A stretch of 64,000 nt of DNA, from NCBI GenBank assembly GCA_007449985.2, contig VIIQ02000838.1:1-64000 (forward strand), given 5' to 3'. Position numbers and translations under genes: made by a program. The notes beneath the pieces were generated by a model, which was given only the letters and a program-made list of their open reading frames with translations, was not told the DNA's origin and ran no database searches. Every line of letters begins with the position of its first letter. The first letter of the stretch is position 1. The DNA is from Desmodesmus armatus (taxonomy: Eukaryota > Chlorophyta > Chlorophyceae > Sphaeropleales > Scenedesmaceae). Shown one piece after another: positions 26,901 through 36,375 of this stretch.

Positions 26901-29204
26901 CAGGCAACTCCTTCGCGCCCTGCAAGTCTTGCCCCCCTGGCTACACAAGCCCCTCACATGTGTCTTGTGTTGTGTTATGATCTCTGCAGGTTTGGCAGCA
27001 AGACAGGAGAGGAGGGCACGCCCTGCTACCGCTGCGCCCCAAGCTCCTACTCTCCAGGCAACTCCTTTGCCCCCTGCAAGTCCTGCCCCCCTGGCTACAC
27101 AAGCGCGCCTGGATCCACCCATGCCAAGCACTGTGTGCCGCTTTTCAAGGAGTGCGGCACCGGGGGTTATCTCCCCAAGGGTCACATTCTGAAGAGGACC
27201 ACTGCCACTGCTATCCTGGCTACGGACTGGAGACTGGTGGGTCAAGTGGGTTGAAGTTTAGGTGTCTGTCTTCCAGCCTCAGCAAACATCCTTCTTGGTG
27301 TCTAGAAGGAGCTTGTTGAAAGAGTCTGTTGAAGGAGGGGCAAGGCGTTTGGCTTCAATGAGCGTTGACTGTCGCTGCTGTAAGGCTGTGGATCGCATAC
27401 CAACGCGTTGGAGTGTCGTGTCAGGGTGTCATGTCACAACCTGCCAGAGTGCTGCTAGCGTAGCATTTGTGGATAGTTGCCTGCAAGGTGTGCCCCCAAG
27501 ACATACCTTGCAGGCAACTATGCACAAACGGTACGCTAGCAGCACCCTGACAGGTTGTCTCCAGGGGGCATGTGCAGCACGTTTTGAAATTCGAATGTAC
27601 CCTATGTTGTGATGCGCATGCTTGCCTGCCAAGAGCAGCCACCATCGCCTGCCTGCCGGTATGGTGTGCATGTCCTGGGTAGCTTGAACGCTATGTATGG
27701 GCAGCATGCCAGCAAGGTAAGTAGTGTCGGCAAAGATAGCCTGCAGCAGGCCAAAAACACTGTCGTTGGCAACGACAACCACAGAAAACAACATTTATTT
27801 GGAAGGTGCTGAGCATGCTGACGGCCCTATGTTTTCTGACCCTATGCTGCCGGTTTATTTGCCCCTGCAGGAGAGTACGGGGAGCCAGCAAGCTGTGAGC
27901 TGTGCCCTCCAGGTTGGTACCTATGCTGGGTCTATCTGGGTACAAATGTTGGGAAGCCTGGGAGTGTGCTGATGTGGCTACTGCATGGTACTGTCATTGG
28001 CCTCAACGAGTGTGTTGCACAGTGCACGCATTTCTCCATGTACATAGCGGTGTAGTGCCCGAGCCTGAGGGCAGTTAGCACACTTTTTTGGACAGGCAGC
28101 ACGTCAATGTGTGCATGTGTACTGTTGCTGTTTTGCAGGCACATATTCTGAGGGCCACAGCCGCCTGCCTTGCAAGCCATGTGATGCAGATGAGACCAGG
28201 TGAGAAATAAAAAATTATAAATTTTATTTTTATTATTTTTATTATCGCAGTGGCTCTAAAGGGGTTCACTCACCTCGGGGCATGCTTAATTTGAGGGTAT
28301 CAAGTAATGATCACTGTAAGTGGCCATGCATGCAACGCACGCAGCAGGTGCTTGGGCTGTTTGAAAACGTGATACTACTACTACTACTTCTACCACTACT
28401 AAACTGGGTCAGGGCCACGCCTGACCGCCCTTTCTGGAGCCAAACTCGGCTCATAGGGCATACAAGGGATCAAAAGAGGCTCTGCCCGGCTCAGCCATGA
28501 CGACAGACTGGTGATGATGACTGTACGCCCATGCTGTGTTGTGTCACATGATGTGCCACACTTGCTGCCTGTGTACCTCTCACCTTTGTCCCTCCCTCAG
28601 CTTGAGGCTCAAGCTCGCTGTCCTTTTCATACATCCATCCACCCACTCACTCTCTGTCTCTCTCACTCTGTCACTCCTGCCAACTGCCGCAGTCACGCCG
28701 GAGCCTGGCGCCCAGAGACTCTCATGATGTGCCACTGCAAGTCACACAGTGACACCTATGACCGCGCGGCACTATATGCCAATTTTCACTCTCACTCTGT
28801 CACTCGCACTCTGTGTCTCTGTGCCTCTCAGTCCTCCCAACTGCCGCAGCCACACGGAGCCTGGCGTCCAGAGATGTGCCACTACAAGTCGCACTCTGTC
28901 TCTCTGTCACTTTGTCACTCTCACACTTCACTCTGTCTCTCTCACTCCTCCTGTCTGCCGCAGCCATGCCGGCGCCTGGCGCCCAGAGATGTGCCACTCC
29001 AAGTCACACTATGACACCTATGACCGCGCGGCGCTGTACGCCAGGCATGCACGCATCAGCACAAAGCGCCGCCAGCAGGCCAGCACTTGGGCAAAGAAGG
29101 GCAAGGCCAGCACAGACAGCAGCAAGGGCAAGACAGCATCAGGGCAGGCAGCTGTCAGCAAGGATGCTGCTGCTGTTGGCAGCACGGCCACTGTCAAGAA
29201 CTAG
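7490..29204 (+). CDS. Large secreted Cys-rich protein with GCC2/GCC3 (ephrin-receptor-like) modules and Gln/Tyr/Pro-rich spacers
   Basis: Exons read by splice consensus and phase: 7490-7568, 7712-7771, 8120-8334, 9425-9709, 10802-10882, 11979-12487, 13514-13675, 14026-15038, 15282-15795, 16037-16345, 16542-16627, 17007-17041, 17280-17400, 17903-17944, 18899-19072, 19581-19634, 19995-20535, 21240-21286, 21880-22062, 22558-22984, 23435-23875, 24234-24323, 24804-24920, 25261-25359, 25857-25927, 26180-26525, 26990-27236, 27871-27912, 28139-28199, 28964-29204. All joins keep one frame except exon 26990-27236, which needs one extra base near 27190 to read HCHCYPGYG and meet the next phase. The product is about 2,230 aa. 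It starts with a signal peptide (MGQRNAWLLPKILLCCLCVS) and has many C.PCP.G(T/F)YS...C.C.PGYG modules, typical of GCC2/GCC3. I saw no convincing membrane segment, so it is probably secreted or wall-associated. Function unknown; an extracellular matrix role is inference. Intron copies of exon junctions abound. Confidence 0.82.
8120..8334 (+). other. First complete GCC2/GCC3-type Cys module
   Basis: Encodes CACAPGYG, then CVPCSPGSFSQGG, CQPCGHHFTSPYAA and CQCEPGYGAELL. This is the alternating CxxC, PG, CxCxPGYG pattern of Tyr-kinase ephrin A/B receptor-like domains. Similar modules recur in exons 16542-19634, 21240-22984, 26990-27236 and 27871-28199. Confidence 0.75.
8400..9010 (+). repeat. Four decayed copies of the exon 8120-8334 end plus donor
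   Basis: The exon end ctgagctgctgccgctg|gtgagt (8316-8340), with the upstream words tctgctgagcagtgcc, recurs in decayed form near 8440-8470, 8625-8685, 8770-8832 and 8950-9010. Each ends with a ctg|gtgag or gtaag donor. They occupy the intron between exons 8120-8334 and 9425-9709. Confidence 0.75.
9425..9709 (+). other. Ser/Lys/Gln-rich exon with KKAVPSSSTQ repeat
   Basis: Within the secreted-protein gene this exon joins in phase 0 after AELLPL. It reads DESYPAGTQAKQAKQ, then three copies of a 10-residue repeat (K/QKAVPSSSTQ), then a Gln-rich stretch ending DMGEDSTE before the donor GTGAGA. Confidence 0.7.
10530..10882 (+). repeat. Two tandem copies of an acceptor plus exon start (VGIAAKPDP exon)
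   Basis: A block of about 165 bp (tgtgtctctagggcc... cacttgcgctttctgcttgc... cccacag|gtt) occurs at 10535-10670 and again at 10695-10850. The second copy leads into exon 10802-10882 (VGIAAKPDPSTAGHTQ). The first copy encodes a decayed version (VEIAAQHDPKTAGH). Confidence 0.8.
11395..12000 (+). repeat. Six tandem copies of acceptor plus exon start (DLTVTPHTRTI)
   Basis: Units of roughly 85-140 bp each hold a (CTG)n tract, tcag, then gacctgaccgtcacccc with acgcaccatcaaggt, then C and CA microsatellites. Starts are near 11407, 11491, 11593, 11713, 11850 and 11979. Only the last runs on as exon 11979-12487. The first five are intronic relics with intact acceptor-like ends. Confidence 0.88.
11979..12487 (+). 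other. His/Pro/Glu-rich repeat exon
   Basis: Part of the secreted-protein gene. It encodes DLTVTPHTRTI, then repeats around PPHMRPPQ, PPHIHPPQQYDS and EPPHYQDVREDPR. Rich in His, Pro, Glu and Tyr and without Cys, it forms a long spacer between Cys-rich parts. Metal binding or wall cross-linking would be speculation. Confidence 0.7.
12457..12900 (+). repeat. Four tandem copies of exon end HEDGDQHKP plus donor
   Basis: Exon end gaggatggtgaccaacacaa with gcccag|gtga (12464-12490) recurs near 12625-12650, 12748-12773 and 12868-12898, separated by G-rich purine tracts and the word gtggccagctcag. Later copies carry changes such as gacggtgtctatcacaagcc. All extra copies are in the intron. Confidence 0.85.
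13335..14050 (+). repeat. Repeated acceptor plus exon start (AAKAPKWAT family)
   Basis: Related exon starts follow CAG or TAG at 13342 (caccacgccaccaagccccc), 13514 (true exon, AAKAPKWATGEG), about 13850 (decayed) and 14026 (true exon, GKASKQPPKWATQD). Two are now separate exons of the same gene, so this duplication seems to have added coding sequence. Confidence 0.7.
13514..15795 (+). other. Gln/Tyr/Pro-rich exons of the secreted protein
   Basis: Exons 13514-13675, 14026-15038 and 15282-15795. They contain GGVVYPP, QYNEQYKGADEQYKGAE, repeats of EQYREQQQYKPV and PGPEPRPLPQ, then PNYQPNYQAQPEPP and APSS(F/L)..QQ. Abundant Tyr in Gln/Pro context resembles cross-linkable wall or matrix proteins. 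That analogy is inference from composition only. Confidence 0.75.
16037..16345 (+). other. GCC-type start followed by Ala/Thr-rich linker exon
   Basis: Encodes KVCAPCPRGFYS followed by about 70 residues that are almost only Ala, Thr, Pro and Lys, ending RAQLCD. The CAG-rich DNA here is read as Ala. Phase 2 at both ends fits the neighbouring exons. Confidence 0.7.
17741..17822. other. AT-only island in an intron
   Basis: About 80 bp of nearly pure A/T (ttaaataaatataaaataaa) stands out sharply against the GC-rich surroundings. Similar short AT islands lie at 19083-19136, 20824-20885 and 28203-28250, all in introns of the same gene. Origin unknown: MITE remnants, organelle DNA or simple repeat growth are possible. 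Confidence 0.55.
18095..18234. repeat. Fold-back element, about 54-bp arms
   Basis: Left arm 18095-18150 (gcaccctcatgagc ... gaccttgtcc) is nearly complementary to right arm 18181-18234 (ggacaaggtccc ... gctcacgagggtgc), with a loop of about 30 nt. Single-arm relatives occur at 23118-23165, 24518-24605 and, in reverse orientation, 46310-46365. This suggests a small dispersed element family. Confidence 0.75.
18344..18475. repeat. Second intronic hairpin
   Basis: Left arm 18344-18400 (agcaagtgtgtgtcag ... actagaacta) pairs with right arm 18416-18475 (tagttctagt ... ctgacacacct). The loop is under 20 nt. Several mismatches are present, but the pairing is clear over about 55 bp. Confidence 0.7.
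18534..18960 (+). repeat. Four copies of acceptor plus exon start (GTWSRGYS..GPCKPCKPGM)
   Basis: Copies begin near 18535, 18673, 18782 and 18899, separated by TGCTGCTGC tracts and caccgtgtag. The first encodes GTSSRRPCKPVV, the third GTWSRGYSHGPCKPCKPGM, and the fourth continues as exon 18899-19072. Similarity rises toward the true exon. Confidence 0.85.
19995..20535 (+). other. Cys module plus long charged exon
   Basis: Begins with GTYATGGNRGPCRPCGKGKT and an ECPPGS module, then a Lys/Ala-rich stretch of about 90 residues and an acidic end (FRDYEDEEEGRCVCKPG). Phase 1 in and phase 2 out. It belongs to the secreted-protein gene. Confidence 0.7.
20585..20741. repeat. Third intronic hairpin (34-bp arms)
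   Basis: Arm 20585-20618 (ctgtcactgcgcttgagtac...) pairs with 20708-20741 (...gctgaagcgtagtgtcag) across a loop of about 90 nt. It lies in the intron after exon 19995-20535. Confidence 0.65.
21757..21935 (+). repeat. Duplicated acceptor plus exon start (G.WSSGGS.SPCQ.CP)
   Basis: A partial copy at 21757-21812 (GIWSSGGSLSPCQPCP) precedes the true exon at 21880 (GTWSSGGSVSPCQLCPGG). The partial copy has its own CAG acceptor and then runs into pyrimidine-rich intron. Confidence 0.8.
22356..22670 (+). repeat. Duplicated acceptor plus exon start (GKGTPAH.CTPCPPDTFS)
   Basis: The copy at 22358-22480 matches the start of exon 22558-22984 closely (GKGTPAHPCTPCPPDTFSRG) but has a deletion giving a frame change before PKG-stop. 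The second copy continues as the true exon. Confidence 0.85.
23160..23405 (+). repeat. 34-bp minisatellite, about six units
   Basis: Units contain gggagttactgtgctgtact followed by gtatcgccgagga. The word gggagtt recurs at 23205, 23239, 23273, 23307 and 23341, a period of exactly 34 bp. It lies in the intron before exon 23435-23875 and abuts a relative of the 18.1-kb fold-back element. Confidence 0.85.
26180..26525 (+). other. Exon with 13-residue acidic repeats (DGASGDS.YDMPS)
   Basis: Encodes DPYGFDRMGRFRGFSGEDD, then about four repeats of DGASGD(S/D)..DMP(S/R), then Asp/Tyr-rich sequence ending CTCRPG. At DNA level the unit is 39 bp with very few changes, so it expanded recently. Confidence 0.75.
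26839..27237 (+). repeat. Duplicated acceptor plus exon start (FGSKTGEEGTPCYRCAP)
   Basis: The copy at 26839-26960 (FGSKTGEEGTPCYRCAPGC) is followed at 26990 by the longer true exon (FGSKTGEEGTPCYRCAPSS). The first copy ends in intron-like sequence with a stop. Confidence 0.85.
27435..27558. ncRNA. Candidate long intronic hairpin (possible small-RNA precursor)
   Basis: Left arm 27435-27492 and right arm 27501-27558 are near-perfect complements over about 57 bp. Both carry the gctgctagcgta / tacgctagcagc core and the ttgcctgcaagg / ccttgcaggcaa core, with a loop of only about 8-10 nt. It lies in the intron after exon 26990-27236. The structure is like algal or plant miRNA precursors, but an inverted-repeat transposon remnant is equally possible. 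Confidence 0.45.
28680..29010 (+). repeat. Three copies of acceptor plus last-exon start (AWRPEMCH)
   Basis: Copies follow CCGCAG at 28693 (HAGAWRPETLMMCHCKSHSD), 28853 (HGAWRPEMCHYKSH, frame-broken) and 28964 (HAGAWRPEMCHSKSHYD, the true last exon). CT-rich tracts (ctctctcactctgtc) separate them. Confidence 0.85.
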
Positions 29205-30688
29205 ACGACCCGTTGGATGTTCGCAGAGTCCTGCAGAAGCAGATGCAGCAGCAGCAGCAGTCGACCTGACAAATGCTCGGCTGCAGCAGCCGCACCTGCG
29301 GGAGTGTCAGCCGACACACGGGATAGTTCGACAAGTTGTCAAGGTTTTGGGCGCACTGCTGTGACGCACGCCGTTTGTATGTTTGTTTTTTCGTTTTTGA
29401 GGCATGCGATACGACCTTTGCCATACCGCCCCAACAAAAATAGTCGTTGACGAGCGCCGTGCGATCTTGGCCAGCGGGTGCATCGGATCGGGGCAGTTCC
29501 GCAGACTGAAACACCTCTGTTGTGAGGTCTGTCTGTTCACACTTTTTTTTGCACGGCAGTAGGGCAGCAGCTGGTGCAGAAGTGCATCTACGCCCGATTC
29601 GTGCTGCTTTTAGGGCTCGCATTGTCACCACCTAACAGCAGCCTTGCCTGGCCATGTCGTGAGCCTCATGACATTACTGAGTAGTGTCAGTGTTGAGCTT
29701 TGACTTCACGCGCCTTTGTGCGCAGCCCGATCGAATTGCGCTGTCGGACATCGGTGCCGCACGGCCAGGGCATGCGCAGCCCACCTGAGTTCACTGCTGC
29801 TTCACACAGTGGGCCATGTCTGCAATTGCTGCCGCTGCCGCTGGGTAATGGCACGGGCATCCGAGCCTTGCTTGCCTAAGCAAGGCTGGCAAAGCATTGG
29901 GTACTTTCTTTTGTCGCACAACACTGACAGTGTTGTTCGGTCACGCAGTGACAGATAGGGTAGTTGTAGGGTTGGTGCGTGTGTTAGTGCTGCATCAGTT
30001 GGTACTTCGCAATCGGATGATTCTTGGGGTGCGATTGGTGGTTGCAGCAGCAGCGGATGGCCTGGGGGAGCTGTGCCGGACGCGGCATAGAGCTGGCATC
30101 TAGCGCCTATGACGTTGGCTGATATCACGTCTTTGCGCTGTTTGTCATTTTACATGACTGAGTGTAGCGCACACATGGCCAGCAGTGTTGCAGACTGTTG
30201 GCTAGGTGTTGTTGCGCTTGAATGGGGGCAGTTGGCACGGGGGATTGATTGTTTGATGTTGGCGTATGCAGCAGCAGAGGCTTTGGGCCAAGATTTAGTC
30301 AGCAGGGCAAAAAGAGCAGACCGAGCAAACATCCAGTATCATGCGTTAGATGGAGCAGGTCATGTTTGGGCGTGCATCTTGCCAAGCCAGGGGCTTTGGT
30401 AAACTTGCCAAGCCAGGGGCTTTGGTAAAACTGTTCCCTCGGCAGCTGCCCTTATGTGCACGCAAGTCGTTGTGACATGTTGCTGGGGTTGACTTATCAA
30501 TGCGATGCACAGGTTCAATCTCAGATTGAACCTCGTACATTGAGACGTAAGAGGGCGCTGGCAGCAGTCATCCCCATGTCTACCCAGAAAAATCATGACA
30601 TCTGCATATGTACTTGGCCAGGAAAACGTCTACTAAAGCTGTGTTGGTGCTTCTACCTTCCACCAAAATGACAGTTACCATGAAAACA
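29205..30688. other. Convergent intergenic region
   Basis: No coding exon that I can support. It should hold the 3' UTRs of the secreted-protein gene (+) and the Gln-rich gene (-). It contains palindromes gccttgcttgcctaagcaag (about 29863) and ggttcaatctcagattgaac (about 30510), plus two tandem copies of a 29-bp unit around 30383-30430 (gccaagccaggggctttggt). Confidence 0.4.
30384..30430. repeat. 29-bp direct repeat, two copies
   Basis: ttgccaagccaggggctttg followed by gtaaa occurs twice back to back. No function is evident. Confidence 0.7.
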
Positions 30689-31439
30689 CTAACCCAGTAA
30701 CAGAACAGCCTCTACAGCGTCGACCTCATCTGCAGTCAGCTGTCGCTTCAAGACAGTTGCCAACTGCTGCTCCACCACATGAACCACACCAGGCCCGACC
30801 AGTTGCTGCATCTGCCCAGGTACCCGCTGCAGCTGCTGCCCCATCCATGTGAGCAGATCCCCACTGCTGGTCACACCATCAGGAAGCATCACACTATGCC
30901 AACCGCCATCACCCGCCGCCGCTGCTGCTGCTGCACCAGCTGAAAGCCCTGTTTCGTCTACAGATGCCAATGATAGTCCCTGTTGGTCTAAATCCGGTGT
31001 CTGAACAGCAGCTGTGCCATGCCCAATGAGCGCACAGAGCTGCGTCAGCAGCTGCAGCAGCACCGCCTGAAGCACACTGCAGTCAAAGTGTGCTGTTGTC
31101 ACAGCTGCAATCAGAGCACACAGCTCCTTCACACACCCCTGCAGCAACAGCAGCTGCTTGGCCGCTGCTGCTGCTGCTGCCGTACCCCTGTCAGCAACAC
31201 CCATGACGTGCAGCAGCAGTACTGACAGGTGCCTGAAGCACTGCTCTGCCGCCAGCTGCTTTGCTGTGCCGACATCCCCCACCCCATCCGCTGCTGCTGC
31301 TGCTGTTGACGTTGCATTTGGCCACTTCCCGTGCAGCAGGAACAGCACCACTGACTTAAAGGCGACCTGCACAGTACTAACCCACACCTCTCTGCCCTCA
31401 AACCACCCTGGGGTCCCTGATTCAAGCCGCAACTCATCT

Positions 31440-31477
<38 letters not shown>

Positions 31478-31679
31478 GAGCAGCACAGGTGCTGCCAGTA
31501 CTGCAGGCACAAGCCTCAGCAGCGCTCGCGCAGCTTCAGGGCCTGAAGCCCAGGGCAGGACCTGACCCAATGCCACAGCCAACCCCTGCTTGACTTGGAC
31601 CCCACCACTGCTGCTGACACTACGGGCCACTGCTGCTGCCAGTGCTGATGTCACACCTGCGACGGCAGCTGGCACCGCC

Positions 31680-31716
<37 letters not shown>

Positions 31717-32086
31717 GTGGTGGTGAGGTTCCCGGCCACTGGACGCCAGTGTGCTGCTGCTGCTGCTGGCAGTGGGGAGGTGTGAGGTGTGTGTAGAGGT
31801 GGCTGACAGGATAGCTCGTGCTAGGGTGGTAGCATAGGCATCACTAACAGCAGCAAGCCTGCAGCAATCCAGCAGCAAGGACGGTATGCTTGCTGCTGCT
31901 GCTGCTGCTGATGCTGCTGAGGCAGGGAGCAAGCCTCTTAGGCTTGCAGGCTGCAAAGAGCACGGCCGCATGCTGCTGCTGCTGCTGCTGACAGTGGGGA
32001 CCAAACCATACAACAGCAGCTGCTGCTGCCAAGTCAGCTGCTGCCACTGCTCAGCAGATAGTGCCACCCTAACCCCCCTTCCGCCC

Positions 32087-32156
<70 letters not shown>

Positions 32157-32537
32157 CAAGTGCCTCTGCCACTGCTGCTGCCTCACCGCTACCCTATAGT
32201 CTGGCTGCAGAGCAGCAATACCTTGGTCCTGCAGCAGCTGATGTGCCCTGCACACACCCAGCAACACCCAACCTAAGCTCCCTGCCCCTCCCTCCTCCCT
32301 TGCTGCTGCTGCTGCTGCTGCTGCCGCAGGCACTGGCTCCTGCAGCAACTGCTTGTCCTCCTCCTGCTGCTGCCCCTCGTTCTTGCGTGGCTCCCCTGCT
32401 GTTCCTGCTGTTGTTGTGGGACCAAGCCAGTGCGATGGGAGTGCAGGGCATACAAGAGGGCACCTGCAAGCAGGCAGGTCTGTGCTGAGCTGCAACTCCT
32501 GCAGAAGCCAGATGGGCACCTCACCTGCGTCCCCTAC

Positions 32538-32579
<42 letters not shown>

Positions 32580-33808
32580 GGGCTCCACGGACAACAAGCC
32601 CTGCAGCAGAAGCATCAGCAGCCGTATGTGCCCACTGCTGCTGCTGCTGCTGCTGTTGGGGTTGGCGGCAGGGCTAGCAGGGTCACAGGACTGCTCCCAC
32701 AGGAGCTTGAGAGGCCAAACAGAAAGTGCCTGCAGGGCCTGCTGCAAGGATACTAGGCCGGCAGCCACCAGCTGCTGCACTAGGGCCACAGCTGTGTGTC
32801 TCTGGGACTCTGAGAGATCCAGCTGCTGCTGCTGCTGCTGCTGCTGGGGCTGAGGTTGTTGGAGGTGTGTAGCAGCAGGCAGCAGCAGCTGCAGCAGCTG
32901 GCGCAGCAGCATGTTGTCAGGTGCAGCGTTCGCCAGGTGAGCGTGCTGCTGCTGCTGCTTCTGCAGGACTGGCTGTAGGTTGTTCAGCAGGCGGACTACA
33001 ATAGGCTGCTGCGACCTGCAGTACATGGCAACAAACGGTCATGGCTACAAATTGATAATGAAGATGGAGTGACAGTATTGATTGGGTTAAAGTTACGATT
33101 ACAGTATAATTCTGGGATAGACACCAGGAAACAGGTTGCTGGCGTTGTTCATGATGTGGACGGGTAGAGTCTGCGCACTAGAAGCAGCCTGTTGCGCTGG
33201 AGGATGGACATGACACAAGAACTGTTGTAACTGTCCTGCTGCAACAGAGACATGCACATGCACGTCATGGGCACACATGCACATGCAGTTGTGCAAGGCA
33301 TGCACATACCTGTTGTTCACACCGTCATGCAGCAGCCGCCTGATGGTGAGGTCTGGCCACAGCGCAGCATAGCACAGCAGCGCCTGACTCAACTCAGCAG
33401 CCAGCACTGCCTCCTGCTGCTGCAGCGGCAGCACTACGGCAGCAGTGGCAGCAGTGCCGGCGGCTGAGTCACCCGGTGACGCGTCCATTGCTGCCACTAG
33501 CCGGTTACTGGCAGCAATGAGGCCCCTAGAAGCAGCAGCAGCAAGGCTGGGTTTACACTGAGCTGAGAGCTGCTGCCGCAGCCACGCCCACCCTTCATCT
33601 ACACTACTGCTGCTTCCCTGTGCCGCTGCTGCTGCTGCTGCTGCTGTGGCGGCTGGGAGCAAGGCAGGTGCTTGATTGTACTTGCATGGCGCGGGGTTTA
33701 GCATCTGCAGGAGGGTTTGCTGCTGCTGGGGGTCAGTGATGTGAGGGATGAGTGCGGCCAGCATTGCCAGCAGCAGTTGCTGCAGCCCAGGGCACTGCCA
33801 CATCAGCA

Positions 33809-33855
<47 letters not shown>

Positions 33856-34515
33856 AAGACGGTCACATGCAGCAGCATCGACAGCAGGCTGCCGCAGACC
33901 ATCAATGGACCGTAGTAGTCTGTCCCAGCGGTGGCAGACAACAGAGCTATCAGACTGCTGCTGCTGCTGCTGCTGCTGCTGAGGCTTGCAGGGAGCTGTA
34001 GTGCACTACCCCCAGCAGCCCATGCGGCTCCCGCAGCTCCCAAGCTATACCCTGGGGTTAGCCATGCAGCCACAAGCCCTGAAAGGTGGGCAGCAGCACT
34101 GGCCAGGCTGCTACTACTGCTGCTGCTGCTGCTGTCGGTGCCTCCAGTAGCACCAGCAAGGGGATCAGCACTGCTGGCAGCAGCAGCAGAAGCAGCATAG
34201 TGGGCAAGTTTCCCTAGGCTGAAAACAGGGGCCTGATCTCCAGCATGGCCAACGTCGGGCTGCTGCTGCTGCTGTAGCGCTGCAAGCTGTTTGAGGAAGC
34301 TGCAGGGCAGGGCTGCTGTCTGCACCTTGGCAGTGCCAGCACGCACTCCTCTGCTGCTGCTGCTGTCACCAACACCCGCAGCAGCAGCAGCAGCAGCGGT
34401 GCGGGTGGCCCTGCCTGTGGCTTCCAAGACGCTGGAGGTGTTGCAGTGTGACATTGCGGTGTGACGTTGCTGAGGCACATGAGGACAGCACTGCCAGCAA
34501 GGCTCAGATGCACCA

Positions 34516-34556
<41 letters not shown>

Positions 34557-34709
34557 ACAGTTGCCTTTGCACTTGCACTGCAGCTGCTGCTGTGTCTGGT
34601 AGCTGAACAGATCCCGCAAGGAGGTCGCTAGCACACCAGGCTGGCTGCTTTGTACTTCTGCTGCTGCTGCTGCTGAAGTGGTTGATGCTGCGGCGGCTGC
34701 AACAGCAGA

Positions 34710-34767
<58 letters not shown>

Positions 34768-34857
34768 ATGGCTGCCATCATGAGTGTGAGGCCCACCCTG
34801 CTGTTGGCATGTGCCAACAGTTGGTGGCTGAGCACAGGCAGCGACGCAAGCAAACTT

Positions 34858-34898
<41 letters not shown>

Positions 34899-35191
34899 AT
34901 CTGCCGCCAGCAGCTGTGGCAGCAAGGCCTGCAGCTGCTTCTGCAATGCGGCCAGCTGGCCATGCACACGTTCAACCTCGCCCACGCCCACCCTGCTGCT
35001 GCTGCTGCTGCTGCCAGCAGCAGAAGGCATGAGCCTGCTGAACCTGTCGACCACATCTGCTACTGCTGCTGCTGCTGCTGCAGCTGCTGCTGCTGGGGTG
35101 TGCCAGGTGTGGCCCCAGGAGCACAGCAGGTCATCAAGCAGCTGCAGCACCACACCGAGCAGCTGCTGCTTCCATACGGTCACTGCACCTC

Positions 35192-35223
<32 letters not shown>

Positions 35224-35579
35224 GCATCTCCCTTGTGGGAGCTGCCTGCCGCCTCTTGGCTGGCATGCCGTTGCAGCAGCTGCAGCACAACCCCTGGTAT
35301 CTCTTCTGCCTGCGGCCCCCGCTGCTGTCCCTCCTGCTCCTCCTCCTCCTCCTGCTGCTGCTGCTGCTGCTGTTGCTGCTGCTGTTGCTGTTGCTGCTGC
35401 ACACTAACACCAGTGGACAAAAGCTGCTGGGCAAGGCCACAGAGGCTTGATAGGCAATTTGCCCTGACTGCTGGGTCCATGATCTCAGCAGCAGCAACAG
35501 CAGCAGCTGTGGCAGTTGCAGGTGCTGGAGAGCGGTTGACCCACAACGCCAGCAGGACGGCAGCAACCCAGGGCTCCAC

Positions 35580-35620
<41 letters not shown>

Positions 35621-36323
35621 TGTTGCTGTGTTCATGTGTCTTGCTGCACAGCAGCAGTTGTAGCAGCTGCACAGCCAAGCTGGCATCACTCACTGCCGCC
35701 TCTGTGAGCAGTAACAGCTGCACCTCAAACAATCTGCCCCACTGCTGCTGCTGCTGCTGCTGCTGCGCCTGCTGCTGCCAGGGGACGCTGCTGCTGCCTG
35801 GGAGTTGCAGCCACGCCAAGTGATCCAACATCAGGGGCAACATGCTGAGTTTCCCCACTAGCTTTGCATACTGCCTGCTGCTGAGTGTCCACTGAGCAAC
35901 AGGACCAAAAGCAGCAGCAGCAGGAGTGCTGTTGCTGCTGCTGCCGCTGCTGCTGGTGATGCCCTCAGCGGTGCCGGAGTAGCCGCCGCCGCCGCTGCTG
36001 TTGCTGCTGCTGCCGATGTCTGATGCAGTCCAGGAGTATGCTTGCGCAAGGGCTGCAGAGCCTTCCCCTCGCAGCCAAGCTGCAAAAAGGTGTGCGTGTA
36101 CGCAAGCTGCTGCTGCTGCCCTGGGGCGCAACGTCTGCAGGATCGCAGACTGTATGTGCGAGACTGCGAGGGCGATTGTACTGTCCACGCTGCTGCTGCT
36201 GTTGCTGCTGTTGCTGCTGTTGCTGAGGGTCTCTTGCTGGCTGTGCTTTTCACATCTGCTGTTGCTGGGTGTGCTGGGGTTGCAAGAGACACTGGGTACA
36301 GGAGTGTCACATTTGTTGGCGTC

Positions 36324-36375
<52 letters not shown>

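Noticed and set aside
26839..26960. The partial FGSKTGEEGTPCYRCAP copy as a true exon
   Set aside because: It ends in a stop without a convincing donor. The longer copy at 26990 keeps both flanking phases once one missing base is allowed.
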